NCBI GenBank assembly: GCA_019694975.1
Contig: JAIBAY010000002.1
Coordinates: 62,001 to 126,000, forward strand
Direction of reading: 5' to 3'
DNA: 64,000 nt
From: Chitinophagales bacterium
GTDB lineage: Bacteria > Bacteroidota > Bacteroidia > Chitinophagales > UBA10324
The notes below the pieces were generated by a model, which was not told the origin of the DNA, made no database searches, and was given only the letters and a program-made list of their open reading frames with translations. Shown in pieces: positions 1 through 8,651 of this stretch. Within the stretch, counting starts at the first letter, position 1, and each line of letters starts with the position of its first letter. A program made the position numbers and the translations under genes.

Positions 1-725
1 AACTCATCCTTACTTTGCGGATCACCCAGTTTATGGTAATAGATCTTCTGAAATTTATTGGCTTGAGAAAGCTCCTCTCCCTTTTCCGGTGCGTCATAAC
101 GGCTGTAGTAGAAACCATCTTTGTACCATGCTGCACCGGAGAATTTTGTCCACTCAAGCTTGTCAGCAAGTTTTCGCTTCGTGGACACTTCCATTACATA
201 GATGTTCTGCCAGTCACTGCCGGCTTCTGCCACCGTATAGGCTAAATATTTACGGTCGTTGGAAAAACCAATGAAGTTGACTGCCGAAGTGCCTGCTGCA
301 TTCAGTGCATTAGGGTCGAGAAAAACCGATGGCTCGCCTGTTAAGCCCTTCCGGTAATAATTGACACTCTGAGGCTGGAGGCCATCGTTCTTTGTAAAAA
401 AATAATAATCCCCTGCCCTGAATGGTGCCGTTGTTCTCGGGTAATTATAGAGCGATGTAATCCGCGAGCGGATCTGATCGCGATATGGAATCTGCGACAG
501 ATAATCAAAAGTCACCTTGTTCTGCGCTATTACCCAATCTTTCGTTTCGGGAGCATTGTCATCTTCTAACCAGCGATACGGATCGGAAACCTTAGTACCG
601 AAGTAATTATCTGAAACATTTCCTTTCCTGGTGACCGGGTACTGCAGCTGAGCTGCTGCCGGGCAGTTTACCAGCAGGTGCTGAATCGAGAGCATGATGA
701 TTAATGAGAGAACAATTTTTTGCAT
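1..725 (-). CDS. Secreted prolyl oligopeptidase family (S9A) serine peptidase, N-terminal part
   Basis: The reverse-strand frame opens at an ATG at 725 and stays open to base 1, so only about 241 N-terminal residues are present. It begins with a hydrophobic signal peptide (residues 1-25, ending near PAAAQ). Next come the hallmarks of the S9A beta-propeller N-terminus: VSDPYRWLEDD at about residues 46-56, then FRAGDYYFFTKNDG and FIGFSNDRKYLAYT. Family members cleave peptides after proline. The catalytic Ser-Asp-His hydrolase domain would lie beyond the left edge, so activity cannot be judged. A signal peptide points to an extracytoplasmic enzyme. A one-mismatch reverse-strand -7 box (CGAAGATA) lies near 753-760. 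The family call is secure; the exact specificity is inferred. Confidence 0.85.
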   Translation of the reverse strand, partial: MQKIVLSLIIMLSIQHLLVNCPAAAQLQYPVTRKGNVSDNYFGTKVSDPYRWLEDDNAPETKDWVIAQNKVTFDYLSQIPYRDQIRSRITSLYNYPRTTAPFRAGDYYFFTKNDGLQPQSVNYYRKGLTGEPSVFLDPNALNAAGTSAVNFIGFSNDRKYLAYTVAEAGSDWQNIYVMEVSTKRKLADKLEWTKFSGAAWYKDGFYYSRYDAPEKGEELSQANKFQKIYYHKLGDPQSKDE

Positions 726-1140
726 AGCAGGATTTTGAGGTAAGGAGGCGAAGATAGGTATCAAACTTTAAACAGATATCCATGCATGAAAACTGCCGTT
801 GCTTTTGTAAAAGATCCTCTAATTATCCATGTTTACCGTTGTACTCAGGTCTTCTTCATTTACGCATTCAATCATACAAGTCTAGTGACACTTTTCAGAA
901 GACATCATATTGCGAAAATGGAAACCGGTGTAATCTGCTTGGTAAACATTCCCTGATTCTTCTTTTTTATGTACATGCATAACAAAAAGTCTGCGTATCA
1001 ATTCAGCGTAAATAAGCAGCAACAGCATGTTAGCAGTTGCAAGCATGGAAAGTAAATTAATTGAAGTACTGATAGCTTGCTCCGGCGCGTCATATCTCCG
1101 CGATTCCTGATTTTTGCTGAACTAAACTACCTTAGCAGCA
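726..1140. other. Intergenic region between divergent genes, no gene seen
   Basis: This 415-base gap separates the divergent peptidase and RNA methyltransferase genes. A 66-codon frame at 782-982 has no recognisable protein features and I do not call it. A weak promoter-like box TACCTTAG lies at 1128-1135, just before the methyltransferase ATG. I see no hairpin terminator, tRNA or repeat. Confidence 0.5.
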
Positions 1141-2337
1141 ATGCAGGACATTCATCCACTTTTTTCAGAAAGGCGTACTATTCTCATTTCTTCCTCGCCC
1201 TATATCACTACTTACGTGAAACAGGAAGTCGTGACTTTGGGCTTCCAGGTAACAGCAGAAGGCTTCACGACTGTGGAAACGTCAGGAACTTTTGAAGACT
1301 GCATGCTGCTGAACCTTCACTTACGAACGGCTAACCATGTGTATTTCATGGTTGAAAAATTCACGGCAGCTACCATGGATGAGTTGTATAGCCTGGTAAC
1401 GGCCATTGAATGGGAAAAAATTCTCCCTGCCGATGGCTTCTTCAGTGTGCACAATGTGAGCAATCATGAAGAAGCCGGCAATACCATGTTTCTCAACCTG
1501 CGGGTTAAAGATGCCATCGCTGATCGTTTTATGAAGGTGTTGGAGAAACGCCCTGATTCCGGCTCGGGAAAGGAACGGGCAGTACTGTTTATTTTCTGGA
1601 AAGATCATGAAGCATTTCTTTACATCGACACTTCCGGCGAACCGCTGACTAAACATGGCTACCGCAAAATATCTATGAAGGCGCCCCTGCAGGAATCACT
1701 TGCTGCCGCTATGATTATGGCCACGAAATGGAATACGGCCGCCACTTTCATCAATCCAATGTGCGGCAGCGGCACGTTGGCTATTGAAGCCGCTTTGATG
1801 GCCTGCAATAAGTCACCGGGGCTCATTCGATCTAACTACGGATTCATGCATGTCTCAGGTTATGCGCCGTCCGTTTATGATGAACTGCTTGCATCCGCAG
1901 AAAAAAAAGTGCTGCCGGTAACAGGCTGTAAAATAATTGCGAGCGACAAAAGTATCGATGCCCTCGAAGCTGCGCGAAGCAATGCGCAGCTTGCCGGTGT
2001 GCAGCACCTTATCCAATTTATTAAAAGCGATTTCGAAAGCACACCCGTTCCTGAAGAGCCCGGTGTTGTCATGTTCAATCCGCCCTACGGTGAACGGCTT
2101 GGCGCATCAGAGGAACTGGAAATGCTCTATGCACAGATTGGCAATTTCCTGAAAAAAAGCTGCAGGGGATACTGGGGATATATTTTCACCGCTAACCCTG
2201 AGCTCGCAAAAAAGATCGGGTTAAAAACCAAACGTAAAATTGATTTTTACAACGGTCAGCTGAAATGCAAATTGCTGGAATTTGAACTCTATGAAGGAAC
2301 CAAAAAGCGAAAGTCAGACGAATCCGGGGATGCATGA
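1141..2337 (+). CDS. THUMP-domain class I SAM-dependent RNA methyltransferase (RlmL N-half-like)
   Basis: This 398-residue protein matches the THUMP/UPF0020 methyltransferase family, represented by Bacillus YpsC and the N-terminal half of E. coli RlmL, which make N2-methylguanosine in 23S rRNA. The N-terminal ~160 residues fit the ferredoxin-like plus THUMP region. The SAM-binding motif I is NPMCGSGTLAIEAA at about 205-218. The catalytic motif IV is NPPYGERLG at 313-321, the NPPY type that acts on exocyclic amino groups. The length is normal for the stand-alone form. The ATG at 1141 follows a one-mismatch -7 box only a few bases upstream, so the mRNA may be nearly leaderless. It was historically misannotated as an adenine-specific DNA methylase; an rRNA substrate is more likely. 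Confidence 0.85.
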   Translation: MQDIHPLFSERRTILISSSPYITTYVKQEVVTLGFQVTAEGFTTVETSGTFEDCMLLNLHLRTANHVYFMVEKFTAATMDELYSLVTAIEWEKILPADGFFSVHNVSNHEEAGNTMFLNLRVKDAIADRFMKVLEKRPDSGSGKERAVLFIFWKDHEAFLYIDTSGEPLTKHGYRKISMKAPLQESLAAAMIMATKWNTAATFINPMCGSGTLAIEAALMACNKSPGLIRSNYGFMHVSGYAPSVYDELLASAEKKVLPVTGCKIIASDKSIDALEAARSNAQLAGVQHLIQFIKSDFESTPVPEEPGVVMFNPPYGERLGASEELEMLYAQIGNFLKKSCRGYWGYIFTANPELAKKIGLKTKRKIDFYNGQLKCKLLEFELYEGTKKRKSDESGDA

Positions 2338-2524
2338 TGCAATAGTTGGCTGACTGCCCGATTAGAGCTTCTGTTTATTCCACCGCCGGAATTGAACCCA
2401 CCATTTGACATCTCATTTGTTACGGTAACATCAATAACATAATGCCATTTCAGATCGTTTGCCTGTAAGGCATTTGTACCCCTGGCATTTGTCATTTGGT
2501 AATTTAACAGGAAGTTATAACTTC

Positions 2525-2555
2525 GTTGACTAAAACATACTCATAAGTATCTTTT
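2525..2555 (+). promoter_or_regulatory. Candidate Bacteroidota sigma-A promoter for the first haem-copper monooxygenase gene
   Basis: GTTG at 2525-2528 is followed after 19 bases by TATCTTTT at 2548-2555, close to the consensus TTTG-N19-TAnnTTTG. The ATG lies at 2569. Confidence 0.4.
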
Positions 2556-2568
2556 AATAGATTTTTAC

Positions 2569-4158
2569 ATGAAGAAAATTCATACCCTTATACTTTGCCT
2601 GGCGGTAGTCGGTTTAATCCGGCAACATGCGTCTGCACAGGTGTACTGGAAAGATGTTGCATCTATCATTTACGATAACTGTGCCGCCTGCCATCGAACC
2701 GGTGAAATCGGACCGTTCCCTCTCATGTCTTATAAAGATGCTTCTGACCCCGACCATATTTATTCTATTGAGGCATTTGTGAACAGCGGCCTAATGCCAC
2801 CGTGGAAAGCGGACCCGTCATACCGTCATTTTTTGGATGAGCGTGTTTTGTCGACGGAGGAAAAGGCGTTGATAACAGACTGGATAGAAAGTGGGGCGCA
2901 AGCCGGTGATACGACATTGGCGCCTCCGCCACCAGTTTTTGTACCGGGTTCTCAGATCGGTATTCCTGATAAGATACTGACTATGGCAGAGCCCTATTAC
3001 ATTGCCGGCGACGATTCCGATCATTACATGTGCTTCGTATTACCGACCAATCTGCTGAATAGTCAGAATGTGTCGGCTATAGAGTTCCGCCCGGGAAATG
3101 CTGCTGTGGTTCACCATGCTTTTATCTATCTCTGTGATGACAGTTCAGCTTATTATGCTGATCAGGCTACACCGGAATACGGATATCCTTCATTCGGCGG
3201 ACTGGGCAATGGTGTAAGCGCCGACTTTCTTTCTTTGTATGGGCCTGGTATGGCTGCGCGTTACTATCCGCCCGGTTCGGGAATTGAATTTCCACCTAAC
3301 AGTCTCGTAGTGGTACAGATACATTATGCCCCGCTGAGCAACCCTGATAATGACCAATCTTCCATTAACCTTTTCTATTCTCAGCAGGCTGACGTGCGGT
3401 ATGTTTTTGCCAAAAGAATTGGCGAAGGATATATCACCAATCCTCCTTTTAAAATTCTTGCCAATGAGCGCGACACTTTTTTTATGGAGTACCCGATAAT
3501 CAAGGATTATTCGCTCTTTGCCATAGCACCACATCAACACCTGCTTGGAGAATCCTTTATGATTTGGGCTGTGACACCGCAGAATGATACTATTCCACTG
3601 ATCAACATTCCCAAATGGGATTTTCACTGGCAGCTTTTATATAGTTATCCTTTCATGCTGAAAATTCCCCTCGGCTCTAAAATTTATGCCCGTTCGTGCT
3701 ATGACAATACGATTTATAATCCCAACAACCCGCACAATCCTCCGGAGGACGTGCATTATGGGGAATCATCAACAGACGAAATGTGCAAGTATCTGCTCAA
3801 TATGCTGGAATATATGCCTGGCGATGAAGACCTGATTCTCGACAGCAATTACGTAGCTACCAGTAGTGCTGTGGTAACCGGATTAGTGAACACGCCACAA
3901 CTGTATGATCTCTCACCCAATCCTGCTTATGCTTTTGTTACCATTCCATATTACCTGCCTTTTGCGGAACAGGTGCGACTGGTTGTAATAGATGAAGCGG
4001 GAAGGATTATCCGTGAAAGCGCAGTGACAGGACACACCGGATTCAATCAGTCACAAATGGACCTCTCAGGCTTGGCCGGCGGAATTTATTTCATCGTGAT
4101 GAAAACACTCCATAAAGAGATTTCAAAAAAACTGATCATTCAGCCAGAAGGCTATTAG
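2569..4158 (+). CDS. Secreted c-type cytochrome / PHM-like copper monooxygenase fusion with T9SS sorting domain
   Basis: The 529-residue protein has a signal peptide (1-24, ASAQ), a haem c site C38-x2-C41-H42, and a long region resembling the two-domain copper type II ascorbate-dependent monooxygenases (PHM/DBH). Candidate CuH ligands are H182, H183 and H252. Candidate CuM ligands are H322, H324 (APHQH) and M405 (within DEMC, as in PHM and DBH). The spacing of about 70 residues between ligand groups mirrors PHM. Residues from about 443 form a type A T9SS domain (SPNP, then ...GIYFIV...). PHM and DBH hydroxylate C-H bonds using O2, copper and external electrons; the attached haem domain could supply those electrons, which is inference. 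A 60-65% similar paralogue (by eye) follows directly. The substrate is unknown. Confidence 0.8.
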   Translation: MKKIHTLILCLAVVGLIRQHASAQVYWKDVASIIYDNCAACHRTGEIGPFPLMSYKDASDPDHIYSIEAFVNSGLMPPWKADPSYRHFLDERVLSTEEKALITDWIESGAQAGDTTLAPPPPVFVPGSQIGIPDKILTMAEPYYIAGDDSDHYMCFVLPTNLLNSQNVSAIEFRPGNAAVVHHAFIYLCDDSSAYYADQATPEYGYPSFGGLGNGVSADFLSLYGPGMAARYYPPGSGIEFPPNSLVVVQIHYAPLSNPDNDQSSINLFYSQQADVRYVFAKRIGEGYITNPPFKILANERDTFFMEYPIIKDYSLFAIAPHQHLLGESFMIWAVTPQNDTIPLINIPKWDFHWQLLYSYPFMLKIPLGSKIYARSCYDNTIYNPNNPHNPPEDVHYGESSTDEMCKYLLNMLEYMPGDEDLILDSNYVATSSAVVTGLVNTPQLYDLSPNPAYAFVTIPYYLPFAEQVRLVVIDEAGRIIRESAVTGHTGFNQSQMDLSGLAGGIYFIVMKTLHKEISKKLIIQPEGY

Positions 4159-4310
4159 TGCAGGCAGCGTAATACAATCTGAGCAGGCAGTGTTGGCATG
4201 TTTAACAGTTGATAACCGGTGATATCGTAACTTCGCGCACGTGAACAATGAGATTATTTAATCCGTTAGTCACAGATTGCAATCTTCTTAAATAACCATA
4301 CAGCAATAAC

Positions 4311-5906
4311 ATGAAAAAGGGTTCTTTACTTTTTCTCACAGTTGCCTCGGCATTGTTGAATTTTCATAACGCTTCTGCGCAGACACCCGAATGGAAGGAC
4401 GTGGCAGGTATTATCTATAACAACTGCACCACTTGCCATCGTCCCGGCGAAATTGGGGCTGATTATCTAAATGCCACCGGTTACCTCTCACTGGTCAACA
4501 GCCCTTATTTCTACAGTATACCGACACAGTTACAGTCGAAACTGATGCCACCCTGGAAAGCTGATCCGTCTTACCGGCATTTTCTCAGTGAGCGCATCCT
4601 TTCGCAAAACGATATCGATAAACTTTCCGACTGGGTGAATGCAGAAGGCCCGGCCGGTGATACAACACTCGCACCGCCTGCTCCTGTTTTCTCAACCGGT
4701 TCGCAACTGGGTGTTCCCAGTTCGGTGCTTACCATGTCAGAACCTTTCACGGTACCCGGCGACAACAGCGATCATTACCAGGTTTTTGTTTTGCCTTCCA
4801 ACTTGTTTGTTGACCGTGATGTTTCCGCTATTGAATTCAGGCCTGGAAATTCAAAGGTGGTTCACCATGTATTTATCTACACCTGTGACGACGGTTCAGC
4901 CGCAGCGCTGGATGCCACAACACCCGAATATGGATATTCTTCTTTCGGTGGTGCAGGCGAAGGCGTTAACGCTGATTTCCTTGGTTTATATGCACCTGGT
5001 TTACAGGCAAGATTTTATCCTGCAGGCTCTGGTGTAAAATTTAAAGCAGGTACCGATGTGCTGATACAGGTTCACTATGCGCCGGTCACCGAGCCCGCTA
5101 CCGATCAGAGTTCAATCAATCTTTTCTTTACCAATGAAACAGATCTGCGCAAGGTAAAGGCAAAACGTGTGGGTGAACAATACGTTACCGAACCCGTTTT
5201 CTTCATTCCTAAAAACAAGGTACTTACCTTTCATACTGCTTATCCGCTCGATACCACCTATTCCCTGTTCAGCATCGCGCCACATCAACACCTTATCGGT
5301 AAAGATTTTAAAATCTGGGCTGTTACGCCTGAGGGAGATTCTATTCCGCTCATCTACCTGCCTCAATGGGATTTTAACTGGCAGATGTTATACAGTTATC
5401 CGTTTATGGTGAAACTGGAAGCAGGCACTGTTCTTTATGCTGCTGCTACCTATGATAACACATCTAATAATCCGAATAATCCGAATAATCCTCCTATCAA
5501 TATCGGGTATGGCGAGTCCTCCTATGATGAGATGTTCAAATACTTCATGAATTTGCTTCCATACATGCCCGGCGATGAAGATATTGTTCTTGACAGTTCC
5601 TGGCATCCTGTTGGCGTGCCACCGGTTGGTAGTATTGTAAAAACTCCGCAGCTATATTCACCGTCACCTAATCCCGGAAGCAATGAAGTGGCCCTCACCT
5701 ATTACCTTCCCAGAAACTCCGCTTTCGCCCTCGATGTATATGATTTGTCAGGGAGGCTCGTTACTTCCATTAAGGATGAAGTGATTGCCGGTGCAGGCCT
5801 GCGTCGCAATATTTTAGATGTCAGCCAATTTGAAAACGGAACCTACTTATGTACGTTGCAATGTGAAGGAAAACTGATTTCGAAGAAATTTGTGGTGCAA
5901 CATTAA
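4311..5906 (+). CDS. Second secreted cytochrome c / PHM-like copper monooxygenase fusion with T9SS domain
   Basis: This is a tandem paralogue of the preceding gene (531 residues, 152-base gap) with the same architecture: signal peptide (ending ASAQ), haem site C39-x2-C42-H43, a PHM-like two-copper core and a T9SS type A tail from about residue 445. All candidate metal ligands are kept: H185, H186, H255, H325, H327 and M408. The Met motif reads DEMF instead of DEMC, so the neighbouring cysteine is lost. The segment after the haem motif also differs (DYLNATGYLS in place of the more usual GPFPLMSYKDA), suggesting a changed docking surface or substrate. A weak -7-like box TAACTTCG occurs at 4228-4235, so it may have its own promoter. 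It ends just before a strong bidirectional terminator. Confidence 0.8.
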   Translation: MKKGSLLFLTVASALLNFHNASAQTPEWKDVAGIIYNNCTTCHRPGEIGADYLNATGYLSLVNSPYFYSIPTQLQSKLMPPWKADPSYRHFLSERILSQNDIDKLSDWVNAEGPAGDTTLAPPAPVFSTGSQLGVPSSVLTMSEPFTVPGDNSDHYQVFVLPSNLFVDRDVSAIEFRPGNSKVVHHVFIYTCDDGSAAALDATTPEYGYSSFGGAGEGVNADFLGLYAPGLQARFYPAGSGVKFKAGTDVLIQVHYAPVTEPATDQSSINLFFTNETDLRKVKAKRVGEQYVTEPVFFIPKNKVLTFHTAYPLDTTYSLFSIAPHQHLIGKDFKIWAVTPEGDSIPLIYLPQWDFNWQMLYSYPFMVKLEAGTVLYAAATYDNTSNNPNNPNNPPINIGYGESSYDEMFKYFMNLLPYMPGDEDIVLDSSWHPVGVPPVGSIVKTPQLYSPSPNPGSNEVALTYYLPRNSAFALDVYDLSGRLVTSIKDEVIAGAGLRRNILDVSQFENGTYLCTLQCEGKLISKKFVVQH

Positions 5907-5952
5907 CCCTGCATGTCATTCATAAGCAGTCAACCGCATTTTTTACTTTAAC

Positions 5953-5990
5953 AAAAAAATCCCGTCTGTCTGGATAGACGGGATTTTTTT
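5953..5990. terminator. Bidirectional rho-independent terminator
   Basis: CCCGTCT (5961-5967) pairs with AGACGGG (5976-5982), flanked by an A-tract on the left and a T-tract on the right that extend the stem. It lies between the convergent monooxygenase and DoxX genes and can serve both strands. Confidence 0.85.
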
Positions 5991-6048
5991 ATGCCACTTG
6001 CCTTGACCGACAGCATAATCTTTCAAAATGCTGTCTGAAATTGCGGCC

Positions 6049-6525
6049 TTACTCGGCCTCCTTCTTCAGCTCATCCTGCCAGTCATGATCTTCGGGATGC
6101 TTTTTCATATACTCATCCACTGACCATGGCCCGGAACCTTCCACTGCAAAAAAGCACAACAGAAAAAGTATAAGTACAGAAAACCACAATTCAGCTGAAG
6201 TAGAAGTGAATAAGCCACTGTCGAGGTTAACAAACAATACTGCCCCGATCAGCACCGGTAACTGAAAGATGGCTGCTGTTCTGGTGAGCAATCCTACAAT
6301 TATCATGATACCGCCGACCAGGTGAGCAAACGCAACATAATGCGCCAGCCAGAATGAAACCTGCGCAAACCTGCTGTGATCAATCAGCTGCTGCAACGAT
6401 GCTGTGTCACTTACAAAAACGGCTCCCCGCCAGAGTATTATAACGCCGAGCAGAATACGTAAAATATCCAGCCATTTCGGGTGATGCTTGTCACCCCATG
6501 TTTCAACTCGATGAATCAGGTTCAT
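6049..6525 (-). CDS. DoxX family inner-membrane protein
   Basis: The 158-residue protein has four hydrophobic helices (about residues 20-37, 63-82, 88-105 and 112-130). The first carries the DoxX-type pattern LDILRILLGVIILWRG. Family members are small quinone-linked or redox-associated membrane proteins, originally the small subunit of archaeal thiosulfate:quinone oxidoreductase; most bacterial homologues have no proven reaction. The C-terminal ~30 residues are charged and cytosolic-looking (DEYMKKHPEDHDWQDELKK). It is transcribed alone and ends at the shared terminator. The start is the ATG at 6525. Confidence 0.8.
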   Translation of the reverse strand: MNLIHRVETWGDKHHPKWLDILRILLGVIILWRGAVFVSDTASLQQLIDHSRFAQVSFWLAHYVAFAHLVGGIMIIVGLLTRTAAIFQLPVLIGAVLFVNLDSGLFTSTSAELWFSVLILFLLCFFAVEGSGPWSVDEYMKKHPEDHDWQDELKKEAE

Positions 6526-6829
6526 GATATGAATTTTTAGGTGAGAGAATCATCCAATTTACAATTTTTATCATGGATTTTTCATGGCTGCCTGTATGAT
6601 CTTAATCATAAAATAATCAGCTATAAGTGGCTATTTACTGATCCGAAGACCTTGCTTGCATAATATTCATAAGCTCACAGCTACCTGTCAGCAATAAACT
6701 GATAAGCGTCCTTTTATTCAGAAAGGAAATTATTTTGAGAAAAGATCGGTCACTTGCAAATAGTCAGCGTCCGGCGTCATCTGGCAGCAAAACAGGTAAA
6801 CTTCAGCTATGCTGCGAAAGCATTTAATT
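6526..6829. other. Intergenic region, no gene seen
   Basis: This 304-base gap lies between two reverse-strand genes. It is AT-rich. I see no coding potential, perfect hairpin or recognisable promoter box in it. Confidence 0.4.
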
Positions 6830-7126
6830 TTAAAAACCAGTCAGCAATGTAACCGGAACAAGAATAACTTTAAAAATAACAGGCAATCCGCTTTTTGCCT
6901 CTTCACTGTCGCATAGATATTTTACAAGCCTGCCCTTATTGTCAACCAGCACACTCTCACCGTGTATCCTGGTACGGTAATAAGTCAGGTCGCAGTCGCG
7001 GAACGCCTCATAGACTGGCGCTACAATTTTTACCTTGCCGTTATCTTCCTTTTTAGGATGTGCATTGGCAACGCTTGCCGTGGAAAGAAATGTGAAAGCG
7101 ATCAACAGCAGTCTCAGGGATTTCAT
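6830..7126 (-). CDS. Small exported protein of unknown function
   Basis: I choose the internal ATG at 7126 because it gives a clean signal peptide (MKSLRLLLIAFTFLSTASVANA). A longer frame to 7189 only adds a charged leader with no export logic. The mature part is about 76 residues, with an acidic/basic N-terminus (HPKKEDNGK), two cysteines (DCDLTYY and KYLCDSEE) that could form a disulfide, and a hydrophobic C-terminal end (VIFKVILVPVTLLTGF). I do not recognise the family. The sequence shows export but no function. Confidence 0.55.
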   Translation of the reverse strand: MKSLRLLLIAFTFLSTASVANAHPKKEDNGKVKIVAPVYEAFRDCDLTYYRTRIHGESVLVDNKGRLVKYLCDSEEAKSGLPVIFKVILVPVTLLTGF

Positions 7127-7270
7127 AATCTGACGATTTTGGAACCGCCTTTTGCCAATGATATGCCAGAAGAATTCAGGCCGGAACACATTAACAGGTT
7201 TTTAACAAGTATTGAAACCAATTTGCATGTAAACCCTGACTGCATTTCAACCCTTTCACCGCAAGCCTTT

Positions 7271-8422
7271 TCAGTTGATATCCTTGCCCTGCTCTAACTT
7301 CGCCACTGCCTGCTTCATGTTTTCTTTGTTTTGCGGATCAGGCGCTTTCTCATAGGCAACTTTCGCATACTTCAACGCTGCTTTATAATTGCCCATAGCT
7401 GAGTATCCGCGTGCCAGTCCGACATTGATAACCCATTCGTTTGGATTTTTCTTGGCATTCAGCTCAAATACCTTCATGGCATCTTCCTTTTTGCCGGCTG
7501 TAAGCAACTGGCGTCCATAAAAATGTATCTCCAGCGCTGTAGCCGTCGGGTGATTGATTGCTTTCTGCATGGTAGCCTTCGACTCATCCTCTCTTCCCAG
7601 TGCAGATAACAACTGCGACCTTGTAGAAAGTGTGGTAAAATTTTCCTGCCCAATAAAAGGCAGGTTAATGGCATTGTCAGACCAGGTCAATGCTTCATCG
7701 AGATTCGTACGATTGGTAAGGCAATACTGTGCCGCATCATTCCAACCTTCCCATTTAAACCCGGCGGAATTTTGCAATTGACGCCGCATATTATCTACAT
7801 ACAGTTGTGTCATGCCGGGAACTTTAATCGTAAAGGGAATCATTTTTTGTTCCCATATCAAAGCGCAGGTGGCCTGGTCGGTGCCGCGATCTGTAAATTC
7901 ATAAGTAAGCCATTCGGTAAAAGGCGCATCCAGCGGATTGGTGGTAACACGCAATGCATCCTGTGACGGCTCATAAAAAAAACTTCCCCATGCTGTTGCT
8001 GTTTTAGAAAAAATCAGCGTCCAGGGACCTTCCCTTTCTGCAACAATAAAAAAGCCGTATGTGCCTGCTTTCAGCGGTTTATCCTGTATCAAAACATCAT
8101 GCGAAAATGAAATGGTGGTATTCTCATTAGCGCCTGCCCGCCACGGTGCCGCCTTGCTGCTTCCAAAGCCAAGATCATTGAAACCGTATGGAACAAGTTC
8201 GCCCCATATCTTGCCTTTACGATCTTCGCCGGCCGGGCCTGTCACATTCGGGCTGTTGTAGGTGACCGTCACCGATACCAGCGAGCCGATATATTGGGTA
8301 ACGATACAACGGTTGTTTTCACCGCTCGGAGGTTGGGTGATTACCTGCGCATGTGCCTGCTGCATGCAGCCGCATATTAAAAGTGGCAGTAACCATTTCA
8401 CGGTAGTAACTGAAATTTTCAT
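7271..8422 (-). CDS. DUF2911 domain protein with C-terminal TPR repeats, exported
   Basis: After a signal peptide (MKISVTTVKWLLPLLICGC...AHAQ) comes a DUF2911 domain, recognisable by VTVTYNSPNVTG, RKGKIWGELVPYG, WRAGANENTTISFS and the KAGTYGFF strand at about residues 40-130. The C-terminal ~150 residues form TPR-like helical pairs, for example GREDESKATMQKAI and GNYKAALKYAKVAYEKAP. DUF2911 proteins are common Bacteroidota periplasmic proteins without an assigned reaction. I place the start at the ATG at 8422: the -7 box at 8444-8451 would overlap the more distal ATG at 8446, leaving it outside the transcript. A GC motif before a cysteine could be read as a weak lipobox, but the AHAQ signal peptidase I site is more likely. 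Confidence 0.8.
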   Translation of the reverse strand: MKISVTTVKWLLPLLICGCMQQAHAQVITQPPSGENNRCIVTQYIGSLVSVTVTYNSPNVTGPAGEDRKGKIWGELVPYGFNDLGFGSSKAAPWRAGANENTTISFSHDVLIQDKPLKAGTYGFFIVAEREGPWTLIFSKTATAWGSFFYEPSQDALRVTTNPLDAPFTEWLTYEFTDRGTDQATCALIWEQKMIPFTIKVPGMTQLYVDNMRRQLQNSAGFKWEGWNDAAQYCLTNRTNLDEALTWSDNAINLPFIGQENFTTLSTRSQLLSALGREDESKATMQKAINHPTATALEIHFYGRQLLTAGKKEDAMKVFELNAKKNPNEWVINVGLARGYSAMGNYKAALKYAKVAYEKAPDPQNKENMKQAVAKLEQGKDIN

Positions 8423-8443
8423 GGTCATGAATTTTGTTCGCTC

Positions 8444-8451
8444 CAAACATA
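8444..8451 (-). promoter_or_regulatory. -7 box for the DUF2911 gene
   Basis: CAAACATA on the plus strand reads TATGTTTG on the minus strand, a full match to TAnnTTTG. It fixes the downstream start codon at 8422. Confidence 0.5.
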
Positions 8452-8622
8452 ACTAATCACACTAAGCAATTGCGAGGTTTTAGTTGCATCGGTCATTTTC
8501 ATCGACAAGTGGTTCTGTAGCATCGATATATGGTTGACGAGGCATACGCAATACACCGGACAACAATGCTGATCTGCTGCAACAATCTTCAGGCTCCGTT
8601 TCCACCTTACCTGCTTTAATCA

Positions 8623-8630
8623 TACCTTTG
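8623..8630 (+). promoter_or_regulatory. -7 box for ettA
   Basis: TACCTTTG is a full match to the Bacteroidota -7 consensus TAnnTTTG, 21 bases before the ettA ATG. No clear -33 TTTG is visible. Confidence 0.5.
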
Positions 8631-8651
8631 CGCAAAAATTTAAGGTAGTCT

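Noticed and set aside
782-982. 66-codon frame in the left intergenic gap
   Set aside because: Cys-rich random-looking sequence, no start signal, no recognisable family.
1321-1656. 111-codon reverse frame inside the RNA methyltransferase gene
   Set aside because: Fully antisense to a gene with strong family motifs; no independent support.
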